From NCBI GenBank assembly GCA_002311025.1, contig DBYY01000012.1, forward strand, positions 1 through 19,854: a DNA stretch of 19,854 bases. Reading direction: 5' to 3'. This stretch comes from Candidatus Proelusimicrobium tauri (GTDB lineage Bacteria > Elusimicrobiota > Elusimicrobia > Elusimicrobiales > Elusimicrobiaceae). Below, piece after piece: positions 1 to 7,816 of the stretch (position 1 is the stretch's first letter; every line of letters begins with the position of its first letter). The notes under the pieces are model-generated. The model was not told the origin of the DNA. It saw only the letters and a list, made by a program, of their open reading frames with translations, and searched no databases. The position numbers and the translations under genes are program-made.

Positions 1-114
1 CGGTGCCGCTTGTGCTACCATTGCAAAGGTCTCACTGGTTAAGGTAAATAACAATATCAGCGCAAGGGCCAGCGCTGTAATTTTTTTGGAAAGTTTTACA
101 AAATGTTTCCCCAT
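1..114 (-). CDS. N-terminal fragment of an exported protein (signal peptide, rest outside window)
   Basis: The frame opens with ATG at 112-114 and stays open for 38 codons to the left edge. The peptide begins MGKHFVKLSKK, a basic n-region, followed by a hydrophobic core ITALALALILLFTL and a polar c-region ending TSETFA, a good signal peptidase I site. This is a Sec signal peptide, so the product is probably exported. An in-frame TAA lies four codons upstream, and no convincing Shine-Dalgarno sequence precedes the ATG. The core and cleavage region (LF.LT.E.FA) resemble those of the next gene upstream (304-5736), which suggests the two genes are related or share an export signal type. Nothing can be said about the mature protein because only a few residues are inside the window. 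Confidence 0.72.
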   Translation of the reverse strand, partial: MGKHFVKLSKKITALALALILLFTLTSETFAMVAQAAP

Positions 115-120
115 ACTTAT

Positions 121-149
121 ATATTATCCATTTTATGTATATAATACAA
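121..149 (-). promoter_or_regulatory. Candidate promoter for the left-edge exported protein gene
   Basis: On the minus strand TTGTAT (144-149) and TAATAT (121-126) are separated by 17 bases. The -10-like hexamer ends six bases before the ATG at 114, so transcription from it would begin at or next to the start codon. The hexamers match consensus only moderately (3 of 6 and 4 of 6), and AT-rich DNA yields such matches by chance. The exact placement two bases beyond the 152-185 hairpin, repeated at 5826-5834, raises confidence. Confidence 0.4.
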
Positions 150-151
150 GA

Positions 152-185
152 GACTTTGGTCCTAGTAAAATCTAGGTCCAAAGTC
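152..185 (-). terminator. Intergenic hairpin, copy 1 (terminator-like)
   Basis: Two 14-base arms, 152-165 and 172-185, pair around a six-base loop. Each arm has 8 pairs, one mismatch, then 5 pairs. The same structure occurs at 5834-5867 with compensating base changes. Read on the minus strand it lies about 120 bases beyond the stop of the 304-5736 gene. It is followed by TCTTGTATTATA, a poor T tract, so termination may be weak. The near-perfect palindrome could also act on either strand or as a protein-binding site. Confidence 0.6.
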
Positions 186-303
186 CCATAGTTATAAATC
201 TATCCAACTGATCAGTATATAAAATAATTTTAGTATCTAAGCAAAAGATTTTTTTGCCATAATATCTAGTTATTCCGATATCAACACTATTTTATCTCTA
301 TTA
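186..303. other. Intergenic spacer after the 1,810-residue protein gene
   Basis: This AT-rich stretch holds no plausible gene. It contains a weak hairpin formed by GCAAAA (241-246) and TTTTGC (252-257), not followed by a T tract on the minus strand, and a perfect 10-base palindrome ACTGATCAGT at 207-216. Neither has a demonstrable function here. Confidence 0.4.
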
Positions 304-3300
304 TTACAACTTCGTTTTATAATATGTATCAACGAAATACTTCTTAAATGTGTTAGGTTGAAGATGCATAGCAGCAATATCTAATTCGCCATGAGGTATA
401 GGTCTTAAACCTGCTTTTTGAAGAAGTGTATTTACTTCATTCATAAATAGCGAATTGTTTATTTGTCCGTAGGGTCGTGCATTTGCGGCATATTGGTAGT
501 GTTCAGCAAGCTTTTCTAAGATTTCTCTTTCTGACGCTTGTTGATTAATAAGCGATACTGCTTCCTTAGCTGTTCTGTGCATCTGTCGATAATATGGACG
601 CAAAGTCTCTCCTCCTTTCGGATAGTAATGGAAAAATTGACCGTCGACATATCTATTTGCCGGCAGATTATTCGTTGGGATGCCGGGCAAATCAACCAAA
701 GAATTCCCCGTAACTTTAAATGGATCGCCATATTTTTTTGCTATTTCTTCAACTTTTTGGGCTTGTTCAATCCTACTATTTCTTGGTCTTCCACCAGTTC
801 TAATTTCACCAGGATTTACAGACATCTTACCTTGTCCTGCATCTTTATACCAATCCAGATTTCCGCTCTTACCATTCGCAGAAACTCTATGCATTTCATT
901 CATCGTTTGCATATAGCTATCGGTGCTTGCTGTATATTCCCCTGATTCAACGGCATCAATCATATATTTGCGAGCATCCTTAGAGGCTTGTATATAATCT
1001 TGATTTACAGCTTTTCCGCCGTTACCATTAAAGCGGACTAATTCATTTTCATTTAATTCTACTACACCACTATTGTATGCATTTTTATATGCTTGAGCCG
1101 GATCCTTTACCTTGCCTGTAATATTAGATTTTACAGGTGCATTTTCTTCCGCCGGAATCATAACTTTCTTTGAATCTCCGCCAAGCGTATAAGTTTTTTC
1201 TACAGCAGGTTCTGCTACACCTTTTTTACCAAATAAATTTTCAAAGAAACCGGGCTTTTTGGCGGCTTGCAAATTCTTTGCAATAATAGGATCATCTTTG
1301 GCAATATCCTGCAAGAAACGAAGAGTATCTTTATCTAATGTAACCTCACCTAAATTAATGGTCTCTCCGCGATATAATAACGCCAAATCCTCGCGTGAAA
1401 GAGTAGCTGAAACTTTTTTACCAGACGGTGTTTTGATTAAAATATCCACTTCGTTTGCTTTGGGGTTTATTGCTAAATACTCCGGTTTGGCAGGAACATT
1501 TTCTTTCACTGGAACCATAACTTTTTTGGGATCCCCGCCAAGTGTGTAAGTTTTTTCTACAGCAGGTTCTGCTACACCTTTTTTACCAAATAAATTTTCA
1601 AAGAAACCGGGTTTTTTAGCGGCTTTTAAATTCTTTGCAATAGCAGGATCCACTTTTGCAACATTCTGTAAGAAACTAAGAGTATTTTTATCTAATGTAG
1701 CATAGCCCAAGTTAATGGTATCTCCGCGAGATAATATCGCCAAGCCCTCTTGAGAAATATTTTCTGCAAAGGTCTTGCCAGACGGTGTTTTGATCAAAAT
1801 AGTCACTCCGTTTGCATTGGGGGTTGCTCCTAAATACTTCGGTTTGGCAGTGACTTGCGCATTTGTAGGTGTTGCTGAAACATCTTCAACAGGAACCATA
1901 ACTTTCTTTGGATCTCCGCCAAGTGTATAAGTCTTTTCCGTAGAAGATTTTGCTGCTGATTTAGAGGCAGATTGCGCATCGCTTGTCATATCCATAATTC
2001 TTCTTTGGATACCGCCGACACTACCGTCTAACCCTGATTTAACACCCGGATTAGTAGCACTTGGTTTATATTTGTAATTATCATAGTTCATTCCCCCCTT
2101 ACTGGAAGTATTTTCATACTTCTCAAAAGGATTACTATCCATTGAATTTTCTTGTAAAGGTGAAACTCTTCTTGCTGGTGCTTGCGGTTTAGCTGCCGCC
2201 TTTTGGGCATCTCGCTGAGCCTGTAACTCTCTCATCCTTTTGGCGTGCGCCGGGTTTTCAAAACTCCTACCTGTGTCGGAATCTAGGTAGAAATCATCTT
2301 TCGGATTTTCCTTAAAGTATTGTTCGGCACGAGCTGCAGGCGTTCGCGGTTTAGCTGCCGCCTTTTGGGCATCTTGCTGAGCCTGTAACTCTCTCATCCT
2401 TTTGGCGTGCGCCGGGTTTTCAAAACTCCTACCTGTGTCGGAATCTAGGTAGAAATCATCTTTCGGATTTTCCTTAAAGTATTGTTCGGCACGGGCTGCA
2501 GGCGTTCGCGGTTTAGCTGTTGTAGTAGGTTTAGTCGCGGGTTTTGCCGTTACAGGTTTGGCTGAAATATCTTCAACCGGAATCATCACTTTCTTTGGAT
2601 CACCGCCAAGCGTATAGGTCGGTTCCCCCATTGATTTACCTGTAACTTGCTCAATAAGACTTTTCTTGCGGGCTTTTGGCATAAACGGAGAGGAATTTAC
2701 TCTTCCTTCAAACTCTTTAAAGAACAACTCTTTTGCTTGCTCGGGATTTAGACCTTCCTTCTCAATTGCCTTCATAACTTTTTTACTGGACTTATTAAAT
2801 ATTCTGGTAACAAGAGGATTTCTGTTAAAAATTTGTTTCAAAGTTGCTTTACCGGTTAAAAAGTCCATAGCACCAGGCGGCACAGGAACAATAGACATTG
2901 CGGCGACACCGCCCCTTTGCCCGAAAAGTTCATATTTTGTGCTGCCTAAACTTCTATTAAAGGCTTCCTGTATATTCTTTATTTGTATGGCATCCAAAGG
3001 AACACCGGCAGGAACAGATGGCGTAGCAGTAGCCGGCTTATATGCCTTTTTCATCTTATAAAAATCGTCTAAATCAGTTGATAATTTGGCAATTTGCTGT
3101 TTTGTTAAATCCGCATTAAAGATTTTGCTTGTTTTGGCAGGTCTTATGCCATATTGTGCTTTTATATCCGATATTGCTCTAGTAAATATAGTGCCTTGCT
3201 GACGCCCTAAAGTATGGCTTGTTCCTCTTAAAGGACTTTTAAATTTAATTTGTTTAAAAGCATTAACATTTGCTTTAGTGGAAGGATTAAGCATAGAACG

Positions 3301-5736
3301 ATGAGCATTAGTCATGGCCTTCATATCACCAACTTTAAAAGCACCTTTTAGCGTTTTACTAACATTTTTTACACTCTTTTTTAACCCTACTTTTGTAAGA
3401 GTAATACTTCTTTTACCAAATGCTTTTACACCTTGTTTAAAACCACTCTTAAAAGCGACTTTTATAGAATTTTTTATAACAACTTTTACCGTTGAAGAAA
3501 TAAATGTTTTTGCAGCATTGGCAATAGAAGCTACCCCGCCCATAAGAATACCTACACCGATATCTAATATGATATCTTTTCCTTCTTCGTGGAAAGATTC
3601 TTCTATTTCTTCATAATACTGGGTGGGCATTTCTTCATATTTATCATGCATTTGTTGCCCTAAAGCCGTCATTGCCGCTAGGAAATACATTGCTTCTTCT
3701 TTATAGGCACCGTAAGCTAAATTATTCCATGCCTCAAGATTTGGTTTATAAAGTCTATAACTTGTCTGCAAATTGGCATTAAAAACTAATAAATCCATAA
3801 TAGGTTGCGGTTCTTTCTTTTGTTCAAGATAATGCCAACCTTGCATATTTAAGTCAAAACCTTGTAAAGCACTGCGACGTTCACGCACGAGAGTTCTGTT
3901 TCTATCTATAAGATGGCTTGGCCCCATTGCACACATGAGAGGACTAAAAGGTCTTTTTGTAACTTTTGTTTCAACAATACCTTCTTTTTCCTCTTGGGAT
4001 AAACTGCTGTTTATTTCTTCAACTTTTTCCCTTATAATATCTTTATTAATGTCAAGAAAATCTTCCGAAAAAGAAACGCCGATAGTTTCCAAATACCCGT
4101 CAATACCTCTTGCTCCGTTTGAAGCATTACTTGCAAGATAGTTCATTATATCTATCATAAGAATGTTCAATTCATAGAAATAGTTCCTAATGATATCTCT
4201 TGTATTCTCATAATTTAAAAGTCTATAATTGTAAGTTTTTTCTAGGGCTACGCCTTCTTCTGTGGTTGGCACTAATTCATAAGTATTGGTTTCTTCCATA
4301 TCACCAAATTCATTTTCCTCCCAAATAGCGTCTCTTGTACCATACTTGCTCCAATCTTCATAAAAATATTTTGCTAATTTTTTACTTTGATTATAATCTC
4401 CGTAAAGCGTATAGTAATAATCTAACCCTCTTTCCGGGTCAATAATAATCATACCGATATTTTTTTTGGCTAAGGCTTGCCCCATTTGCTTTTTTTCCGA
4501 ATCGGAAAGTTTTTTACCTTCTTCAAAGCTGTATTTAAGCAAATATTCGCCGTATTTAACATCGCCCAGTTCCTTCATAGTAACCGTAGAACCCCAAGAT
4601 TTTAATTTATCTTCATCCCAAGAAGGATTTGTGCAAGCCAAATAAACACCTTTTATTTTTTCCCATTTAAGACTTTCTTTTACATCACCAACAAGGGTTC
4701 CATCAGCACGGCGCAAAATAGAACCGGGTTCTATGGCAACTGCATGCCCATTAACTTTCCCCCATTCCGCAGGTCTTTGATATTTTTCGGCGTCGGCACT
4801 TACAGCTTCGCAGTATTCTGCAAGTGTTTGGGTAAATTCATTTTCAAATTTATTTTCCAAGTATTTTTGATAAGCATTATCTTGGGCTGATTCCGCTCTT
4901 TCAAATTTTGTTTTTGCCTCTTCAAGCATGGGAATCATTTTATCTGCTTCCTTTTGGGCAGCATCAAAAAGAGCGTCCCAATCGGAATCTAAAGATAAAC
5001 CGGAGTCTTCCGGCAATAAATCCAAAATAGCTTGTTTTGCTTCTTGAGACCGTTGGGCAGTTCTTTCTTCTAAATCTGATAAACCTTCAAATCTTTTTGC
5101 TTCTCCTTGGAGATATTCTTCATCTTGGGAAATATCGTCAAAATCTTTCTTAAATTTATTAAACTCATTTTCATGAGAATAATAATTCTTCTTATATTCA
5201 TCTAATTCTTGCTTGGCGGCTTTTACGGCAGATTTATCTTCGCTTGTTTTGATAATATTTTCAAGTTCGGCTTTTCTTTGGTCCATTTGAGGTTTTAAAT
5301 CAATCCATTGTTGGTAAAGGGCATATTGCTTTTCAATATTTTCCATACCGCCAAGTTTATTAACTTTATCCTCGTAAGATTTTAAAACATTATTATATTT
5401 TTCAAGGTCTTTTTCTTGTCTTGAAATGGCATTATTTAAAATTTCCCAATCACCATTTTCCACCATTTCCGCAGCAATAGCGGCATTAACCGCATCTTCT
5501 AAATTGCCGTAAGCATCGCTGATTTCTGCTAAGTCTTTTAAAGCATTATTATAATTTCTTTCCAAAGCAGCAAAATTAGCCGTGCTGGAGGAACTGCTAT
5601 TATAGGCAGAGCCTACCGCCGAGCGTATATCTTTTTCTTCTTTCTCCGTAACAAATTGTATAGGTGCGGCAAAAACCTCTGCCGTTAAATTAAACAGCAT
5701 TATAGAACTGATAAAAAGTGATAAAAATTTTTTCAT
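304..5736 (-). CDS. Large exported repeat protein with degenerate Fic-like C-terminal domain
   Basis: Product of 1,810 residues. The ATG at 5736 was chosen because it starts a clean signal peptide (MKKFLSLFISSIMLFNLTA, cleavage after VFA near residue 23) with purine-rich AGGAAAAGAG upstream; a GTG seven codons earlier would only add a charged extension. Residues about 55-303 are highly charged and helical, probably coiled coil. Residues 300-700 are unrecognised. A hydrophobic stretch (about 720-759) is followed by a strongly basic segment (to about 803), possibly membrane-interacting. Residues 1075-1182 are two nearly identical 54-residue units; YTLGGD motifs begin at residues 1041, 1270, 1397 and 1516, the middle two heading 119-127-residue repeat units. 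The C-terminus (about 1578-1803) follows Fic order: a helix with H1616, PGEIR ending at R1646, then ARPYGQINNS (1753-1762) and FMN in place of HPFxDGNGR and LMN. The catalytic His is absent. Probably a secreted or surface effector; function unproven. Confidence 0.85.
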   Translation of the reverse strand: MKKFLSLFISSIMLFNLTAEVFAAPIQFVTEKEEKDIRSAVGSAYNSSSSSTANFAALERNYNNALKDLAEISDAYGNLEDAVNAAIAAEMVENGDWEILNNAISRQEKDLEKYNNVLKSYEDKVNKLGGMENIEKQYALYQQWIDLKPQMDQRKAELENIIKTSEDKSAVKAAKQELDEYKKNYYSHENEFNKFKKDFDDISQDEEYLQGEAKRFEGLSDLEERTAQRSQEAKQAILDLLPEDSGLSLDSDWDALFDAAQKEADKMIPMLEEAKTKFERAESAQDNAYQKYLENKFENEFTQTLAEYCEAVSADAEKYQRPAEWGKVNGHAVAIEPGSILRRADGTLVGDVKESLKWEKIKGVYLACTNPSWDEDKLKSWGSTVTMKELGDVKYGEYLLKYSFEEGKKLSDSEKKQMGQALAKKNIGMIIIDPERGLDYYYTLYGDYNQSKKLAKYFYEDWSKYGTRDAIWEENEFGDMEETNTYELVPTTEEGVALEKTYNYRLLNYENTRDIIRNYFYELNILMIDIMNYLASNASNGARGIDGYLETIGVSFSEDFLDINKDIIREKVEEINSSLSQEEKEGIVETKVTKRPFSPLMCAMGPSHLIDRNRTLVRERRSALQGFDLNMQGWHYLEQKKEPQPIMDLLVFNANLQTSYRLYKPNLEAWNNLAYGAYKEEAMYFLAAMTALGQQMHDKYEEMPTQYYEEIEESFHEEGKDIILDIGVGILMGGVASIANAAKTFISSTVKVVIKNSIKVAFKSGFKQGVKAFGKRSITLTKVGLKKSVKNVSKTLKGAFKVGDMKAMTNAHRSMLNPSTKANVNAFKQIKFKSPLRGTSHTLGRQQGTIFTRAISDIKAQYGIRPAKTSKIFNADLTKQQIAKLSTDLDDFYKMKKAYKPATATPSVPAGVPLDAIQIKNIQEAFNRSLGSTKYELFGQRGGVAAMSIVPVPPGAMDFLTGKATLKQIFNRNPLVTRIFNKSSKKVMKAIEKEGLNPEQAKELFFKEFEGRVNSSPFMPKARKKSLIEQVTGKSMGEPTYTLGGDPKKVMIPVEDISAKPVTAKPATKPTTTAKPRTPAARAEQYFKENPKDDFYLDSDTGRSFENPAHAKRMRELQAQQDAQKAAAKPRTPAARAEQYFKENPKDDFYLDSDTGRSFENPAHAKRMRELQAQRDAQKAAAKPQAPARRVSPLQENSMDSNPFEKYENTSSKGGMNYDNYKYKPSATNPGVKSGLDGSVGGIQRRIMDMTSDAQSASKSAAKSSTEKTYTLGGDPKKVMVPVEDVSATPTNAQVTAKPKYLGATPNANGVTILIKTPSGKTFAENISQEGLAILSRGDTINLGYATLDKNTLSFLQNVAKVDPAIAKNLKAAKKPGFFENLFGKKGVAEPAVEKTYTLGGDPKKVMVPVKENVPAKPEYLAINPKANEVDILIKTPSGKKVSATLSREDLALLYRGETINLGEVTLDKDTLRFLQDIAKDDPIIAKNLQAAKKPGFFENLFGKKGVAEPAVEKTYTLGGDSKKVMIPAEENAPVKSNITGKVKDPAQAYKNAYNSGVVELNENELVRFNGNGGKAVNQDYIQASKDARKYMIDAVESGEYTASTDSYMQTMNEMHRVSANGKSGNLDWYKDAGQGKMSVNPGEIRTGGRPRNSRIEQAQKVEEIAKKYGDPFKVTGNSLVDLPGIPTNNLPANRYVDGQFFHYYPKGGETLRPYYRQMHRTAKEAVSLINQQASEREILEKLAEHYQYAANARPYGQINNSLFMNEVNTLLQKAGLRPIPHGELDIAAMHLQPNTFKKYFVDTYYKTKL
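1147..1935 (-). repeat. Direct repeat of about 119-127 codons plus partial third copy
   Basis: Two successive coding units begin at 1935 and 1554, and a truncated third begins at 1197. Each starts with KTYTLGGD and PKKVM. The full units contain a predicted beta-rich segment (ILIKTPSGK, then RG.TINLG..TLDK.TL.FLQ) and a basic linker KKPGFFENLFGKKG. The stretch around TACAGCAGGTTCTGC is identical at DNA level 357 bases apart, indicating recent duplication. A lone YTLGGDPKKVMIP motif near 2615 shows that the heading motif also exists outside the array. Confidence 0.85.
2191..2514 (-). repeat. Tandem duplication of a 162-base (54-codon) unit
   Basis: Positions 2191-2352 and 2353-2514 are nearly identical; I see only about two base differences (for example CTCGCTG versus CTTGCTG). 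The encoded unit begins KPRTPAARAEQYF and continues with a charged segment containing DSDTGRSFENP. The length is a multiple of three, so the frame is kept. The very low divergence points to a recent duplication that could still change in copy number. Confidence 0.9.
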
Positions 5737-5796
5737 AATTACTCTTTTCCTTTGCACAGCGTCATCTCGCGCGTAAAATACATTACGTGCGTATAT

Positions 5797-5831
5797 ATTA
5801 TATATTATACTAGTTTAGACTAAAAAAACAA
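5797..5831 (-). promoter_or_regulatory. Candidate promoter for the 1,810-residue protein gene
   Basis: On the minus strand TTGTTT (5826-5831) is 16 bases from a perfect TATAAT (5804-5809); a second TATAAT is at 5797-5802. Transcription would begin near 5790-5797, giving a leader of about 55-60 bases. The leader contains an imperfect inverted repeat around 5765-5790 (CGTAA pairing with TTACG, flanked by CGC/GCG), which could be an operator or a leader hairpin. The -35 element starts two bases past the 5834-5867 hairpin. Confidence 0.55.
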
Positions 5832-5833
5832 GA

Positions 5834-5867
5834 GCCTTTGGTCCCAGTTAAATCTAGGTCCAAAGGC
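5834..5867 (-). terminator. Rho-independent terminator of the ATPase-peptidase operon (hairpin copy 2)
   Basis: Arms 5834-5847 and 5854-5867 form 8 pairs, one mismatch and 5 pairs (one G-T) around a six-base loop. On the minus strand the stem is followed by TCTTG and seven T residues (5822-5828), 24 bases after the peptidase stop codon. This is a convincing intrinsic terminator. It is homologous to the 152-185 hairpin. Confidence 0.82.
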
Positions 5868-5891
5868 CCATACATTTCTATTCGTAATTTT

Positions 5892-7037
5892 CTACTTTTT
5901 GTAATTTAAAACTATATCTAAAACAAGGTCTGCTGTTTTAAAGAAAGTTTCTATATCAAGATATTCTCTTGTGGTATGCTCATTATCATAACCGATACCG
6001 ATAATCGGCATAGAAAGACCCTTGCCCGCTAAAATATTCGCGTCAAAACCACCGCCACAAGTGGCAGTTTTTATATTGAGGCCTAATTTTTTACCGCAAT
6101 TTTTAATATGCGTAATTAAAGGAGACTTTGGCTCAATATTTAAAAGAGGATATTTTAATTCGGTTGACCAAATAATTTCCGGCTTAATAGTTTTGCCGTC
6201 AACTTTTTTAACAAACATTTTTGCTGCTTTTTTAAAGCAATCTTCAATATGTTTCAGTTCTCTTTCGAGATGGCCTTTTGTGCGGCTGCGCGCTTCACCG
6301 CGGATAGTTAATTCCGGCATAACGACATTGGTGCCCTGTCCGCCTTCGACAAAACCGATATTGGCAATTGTCATTGGATCAATACGACCGAGTTTCATCA
6401 TAGAAATTGCCTTTGCTGCAACTTCTATGGCTGAAATTCCTTTTTCCGGCGCTACACCCGCATGGGAAGCAACCCCTTTAATTGTTACATAGAACAAAAC
6501 CGCTTTGGGTGCGTTTACAACAAGTTCTTCATTACTTTCGCTATCAAGCAAAATACCTTCTTTGCCTTTGATTATTTTTGTATCAAGATATTTTGAACCA
6601 TACATCCCTCCTTCTTCGCATAAGGTAAAAATAATATCAACGGGCGGATATTTTGCTTTATTTTCTTTTAAGGTTCTTAAAACTTCAAAAATTATGGCAA
6701 GGCCGGCTCTGTCATCAGCACCTAAAATTGTTTTGCCGTCAGTAACGACTTTGCCGCCTTTAATAATGGGTTTTACCCCTTTACAAGGTGTAACGGTATC
6801 TAAATGCCCACCTAAAATAAACGGAGCGGATTTAATTGTTCCCTTAAAATTGGCCGTCAAATTGCCCTGCGCCGTAGAACCGAACTTTTTACCTGCTTTA
6901 TCAACATAAATTTTACAACCGAGTTTAGTTAGTTCTTTTTTGGCATAATCAAGCATATTTTTTTCGTCGCCGGAAGGCGCATATATTTTTGTTATTTCCA
7001 AAAAGTTTTTTAACATTCTTTGATGATTTATTTTCAT
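5892..7037 (-). CDS. M20 family metallopeptidase, PepT-like
   Basis: The 381-residue product is a typical-length M20 di-zinc exopeptidase, expected to act in the cytosol on short peptides. Metal and catalytic residues are in canonical order: GHLDTV (H78, D80), GADDRAG (bridging D108), CEEGG (E141 general base, E142), LDSES (D165) and EHTTREY (H354). The HAG motif near H192 and the following segment form the lid/dimerisation domain. It most resembles PepT-like proteins of the YqjE type, but substrate choice (tripeptidase, other peptidase or deacylase) cannot be decided. The ATG is preceded by AAAGGAG at good spacing and overlaps the upstream ATPase stop in ATGA, so the two are translationally coupled. 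Its position after peptide-transport ATPases implies hydrolysis of imported peptides. It ends with TAG, followed by a strong terminator. Confidence 0.93.
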   Translation of the reverse strand: MKINHQRMLKNFLEITKIYAPSGDEKNMLDYAKKELTKLGCKIYVDKAGKKFGSTAQGNLTANFKGTIKSAPFILGGHLDTVTPCKGVKPIIKGGKVVTDGKTILGADDRAGLAIIFEVLRTLKENKAKYPPVDIIFTLCEEGGMYGSKYLDTKIIKGKEGILLDSESNEELVVNAPKAVLFYVTIKGVASHAGVAPEKGISAIEVAAKAISMMKLGRIDPMTIANIGFVEGGQGTNVVMPELTIRGEARSRTKGHLERELKHIEDCFKKAAKMFVKKVDGKTIKPEIIWSTELKYPLLNIEPKSPLITHIKNCGKKLGLNIKTATCGGGFDANILAGKGLSMPIIGIGYDNEHTTREYLDIETFFKTADLVLDIVLNYKK

Positions 7038-7816
7038 ACTTTCTCCTTTTGTAACTGTGGTAAACAGGCAAGTAACTTTTTTGTTTGCTCGCTTTGTGGG
7101 TTTTTTAATACTTTATCAACTGCTCCAAATTCTTCTATCACTCCTTTAGACATTATAGCAATATTATCGCAAATAAAGTTGCAAACCGTAAAATCGTGCG
7201 AAATAAGAAGGAGTGTTAAATTATATTCTTTTTTAATTTCCAAAAGTAAATTTAAAATTTGCGCCTGCACGGAAACATCTAAAGAAGAAACCGGCTCATC
7301 TAAGACAAGAAGTTTCGGTTTTAAGGCAAGCGCACGGGCAATACAAATTCTTTGACGTTGCCCGCCAGAAAATTCGTGCGGATATTTTTTTATATCTTTA
7401 AAACTTATACCGACAGAACTAACAAGATTTTGTAAATCTTTTTGCATTACTTTTTTATCGTGAATAATAAAAGGTTCAGTTAAACTTTCTTCTATTGTCA
7501 TTCTTGGGTCAAGCGAACTGTAAGGGTCTTGAAAAACGACCTGTACTTGTGCGCGCACTCTTCTAAACTCTTTTTTGTTTAAGGTGGAAATATCTTTGCC
7601 TAAAATAAAAATTTTGCCGCTAGTTTCTTTTTCAAGTCCTAAAATAATTTTGGCAAGAGTTGTCTTTCCACATCCGCTTTGACCGAGCAAACCGAGATTT
7701 TGTCCCTCGTAAATCGTCAAATTTATATTTTTTAAAACTTCTTTATTTTCACCGCCGAATAAAGATGTTGAAGTATAAGTTTTACTTAAATTTTCCACCC
7801 GCACAAGTTCTTTCAT
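7034..7816 (-). CDS. Oligopeptide/dipeptide ABC transporter ATPase, OppF/DppF type
   Basis: The 260-residue protein is one of two cytosolic ATPases that power a peptide importer. It shows Walker A GQSGCGKT (45-52), Q-loop Q96 in FQDPYSSLDPR, signature FSGGQRQR (149-156), Walker B LLVLDE (169-174), D-loop SSLD and H-loop H207. The tail NPQSEQTKKLLACLPQ is the usual Opp/Dpp C-terminal motif in short form; the Cys-rich extension of its partner is missing. The ATG at 7816 is preceded by GGGGAAG and overlaps the upstream ATPase stop as ATGA; its own TGA overlaps the peptidase ATG in the same way. It should heterodimerise with the 7813-8772 product. Exact substrate (oligopeptide, dipeptide, nickel) cannot be read from the ATPase, though the adjacent peptidase favours peptides. 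Confidence 0.93.
   Translation of the reverse strand: MKELVRVENLSKTYTSTSLFGGENKEVLKNINLTIYEGQNLGLLGQSGCGKTTLAKIILGLEKETSGKIFILGKDISTLNKKEFRRVRAQVQVVFQDPYSSLDPRMTIEESLTEPFIIHDKKVMQKDLQNLVSSVGISFKDIKKYPHEFSGGQRQRICIARALALKPKLLVLDEPVSSLDVSVQAQILNLLLEIKKEYNLTLLLISHDFTVCNFICDNIAIMSKGVIEEFGAVDKVLKNPQSEQTKKLLACLPQLQKEKV

Noticed and set aside
241..257. GCAAAA/TTTTGC hairpin as terminator of the 304-5736 gene
   Set aside because: The stem is only six mostly A-T pairs and is not followed by a T tract on the minus strand. The 152-185 hairpin is stronger.
538..945. Open frame on the plus strand opposite the 1,810-residue gene
   Set aside because: It lies wholly antisense to a well-supported coding region, its translation has no recognisable domain, and no ribosome-binding site or promoter precedes it. 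The other plus-strand frames, such as 2666-3061, 6022-6492 and 13373-13693, were rejected for the same reasons.
1147..2514. Repeats as a CRISPR array or mobile element
   Set aside because: Units are 162 and about 357 bases, in frame and coding, with no short spacers, terminal inverted repeats or transposase.
5737..5757. GTG seven codons upstream as start of the 1,810-residue protein
   Set aside because: It would place QRKRVI before the signal peptide and would consume the purine-rich ribosome-binding region; the ATG at 5736 gives a standard signal peptide.
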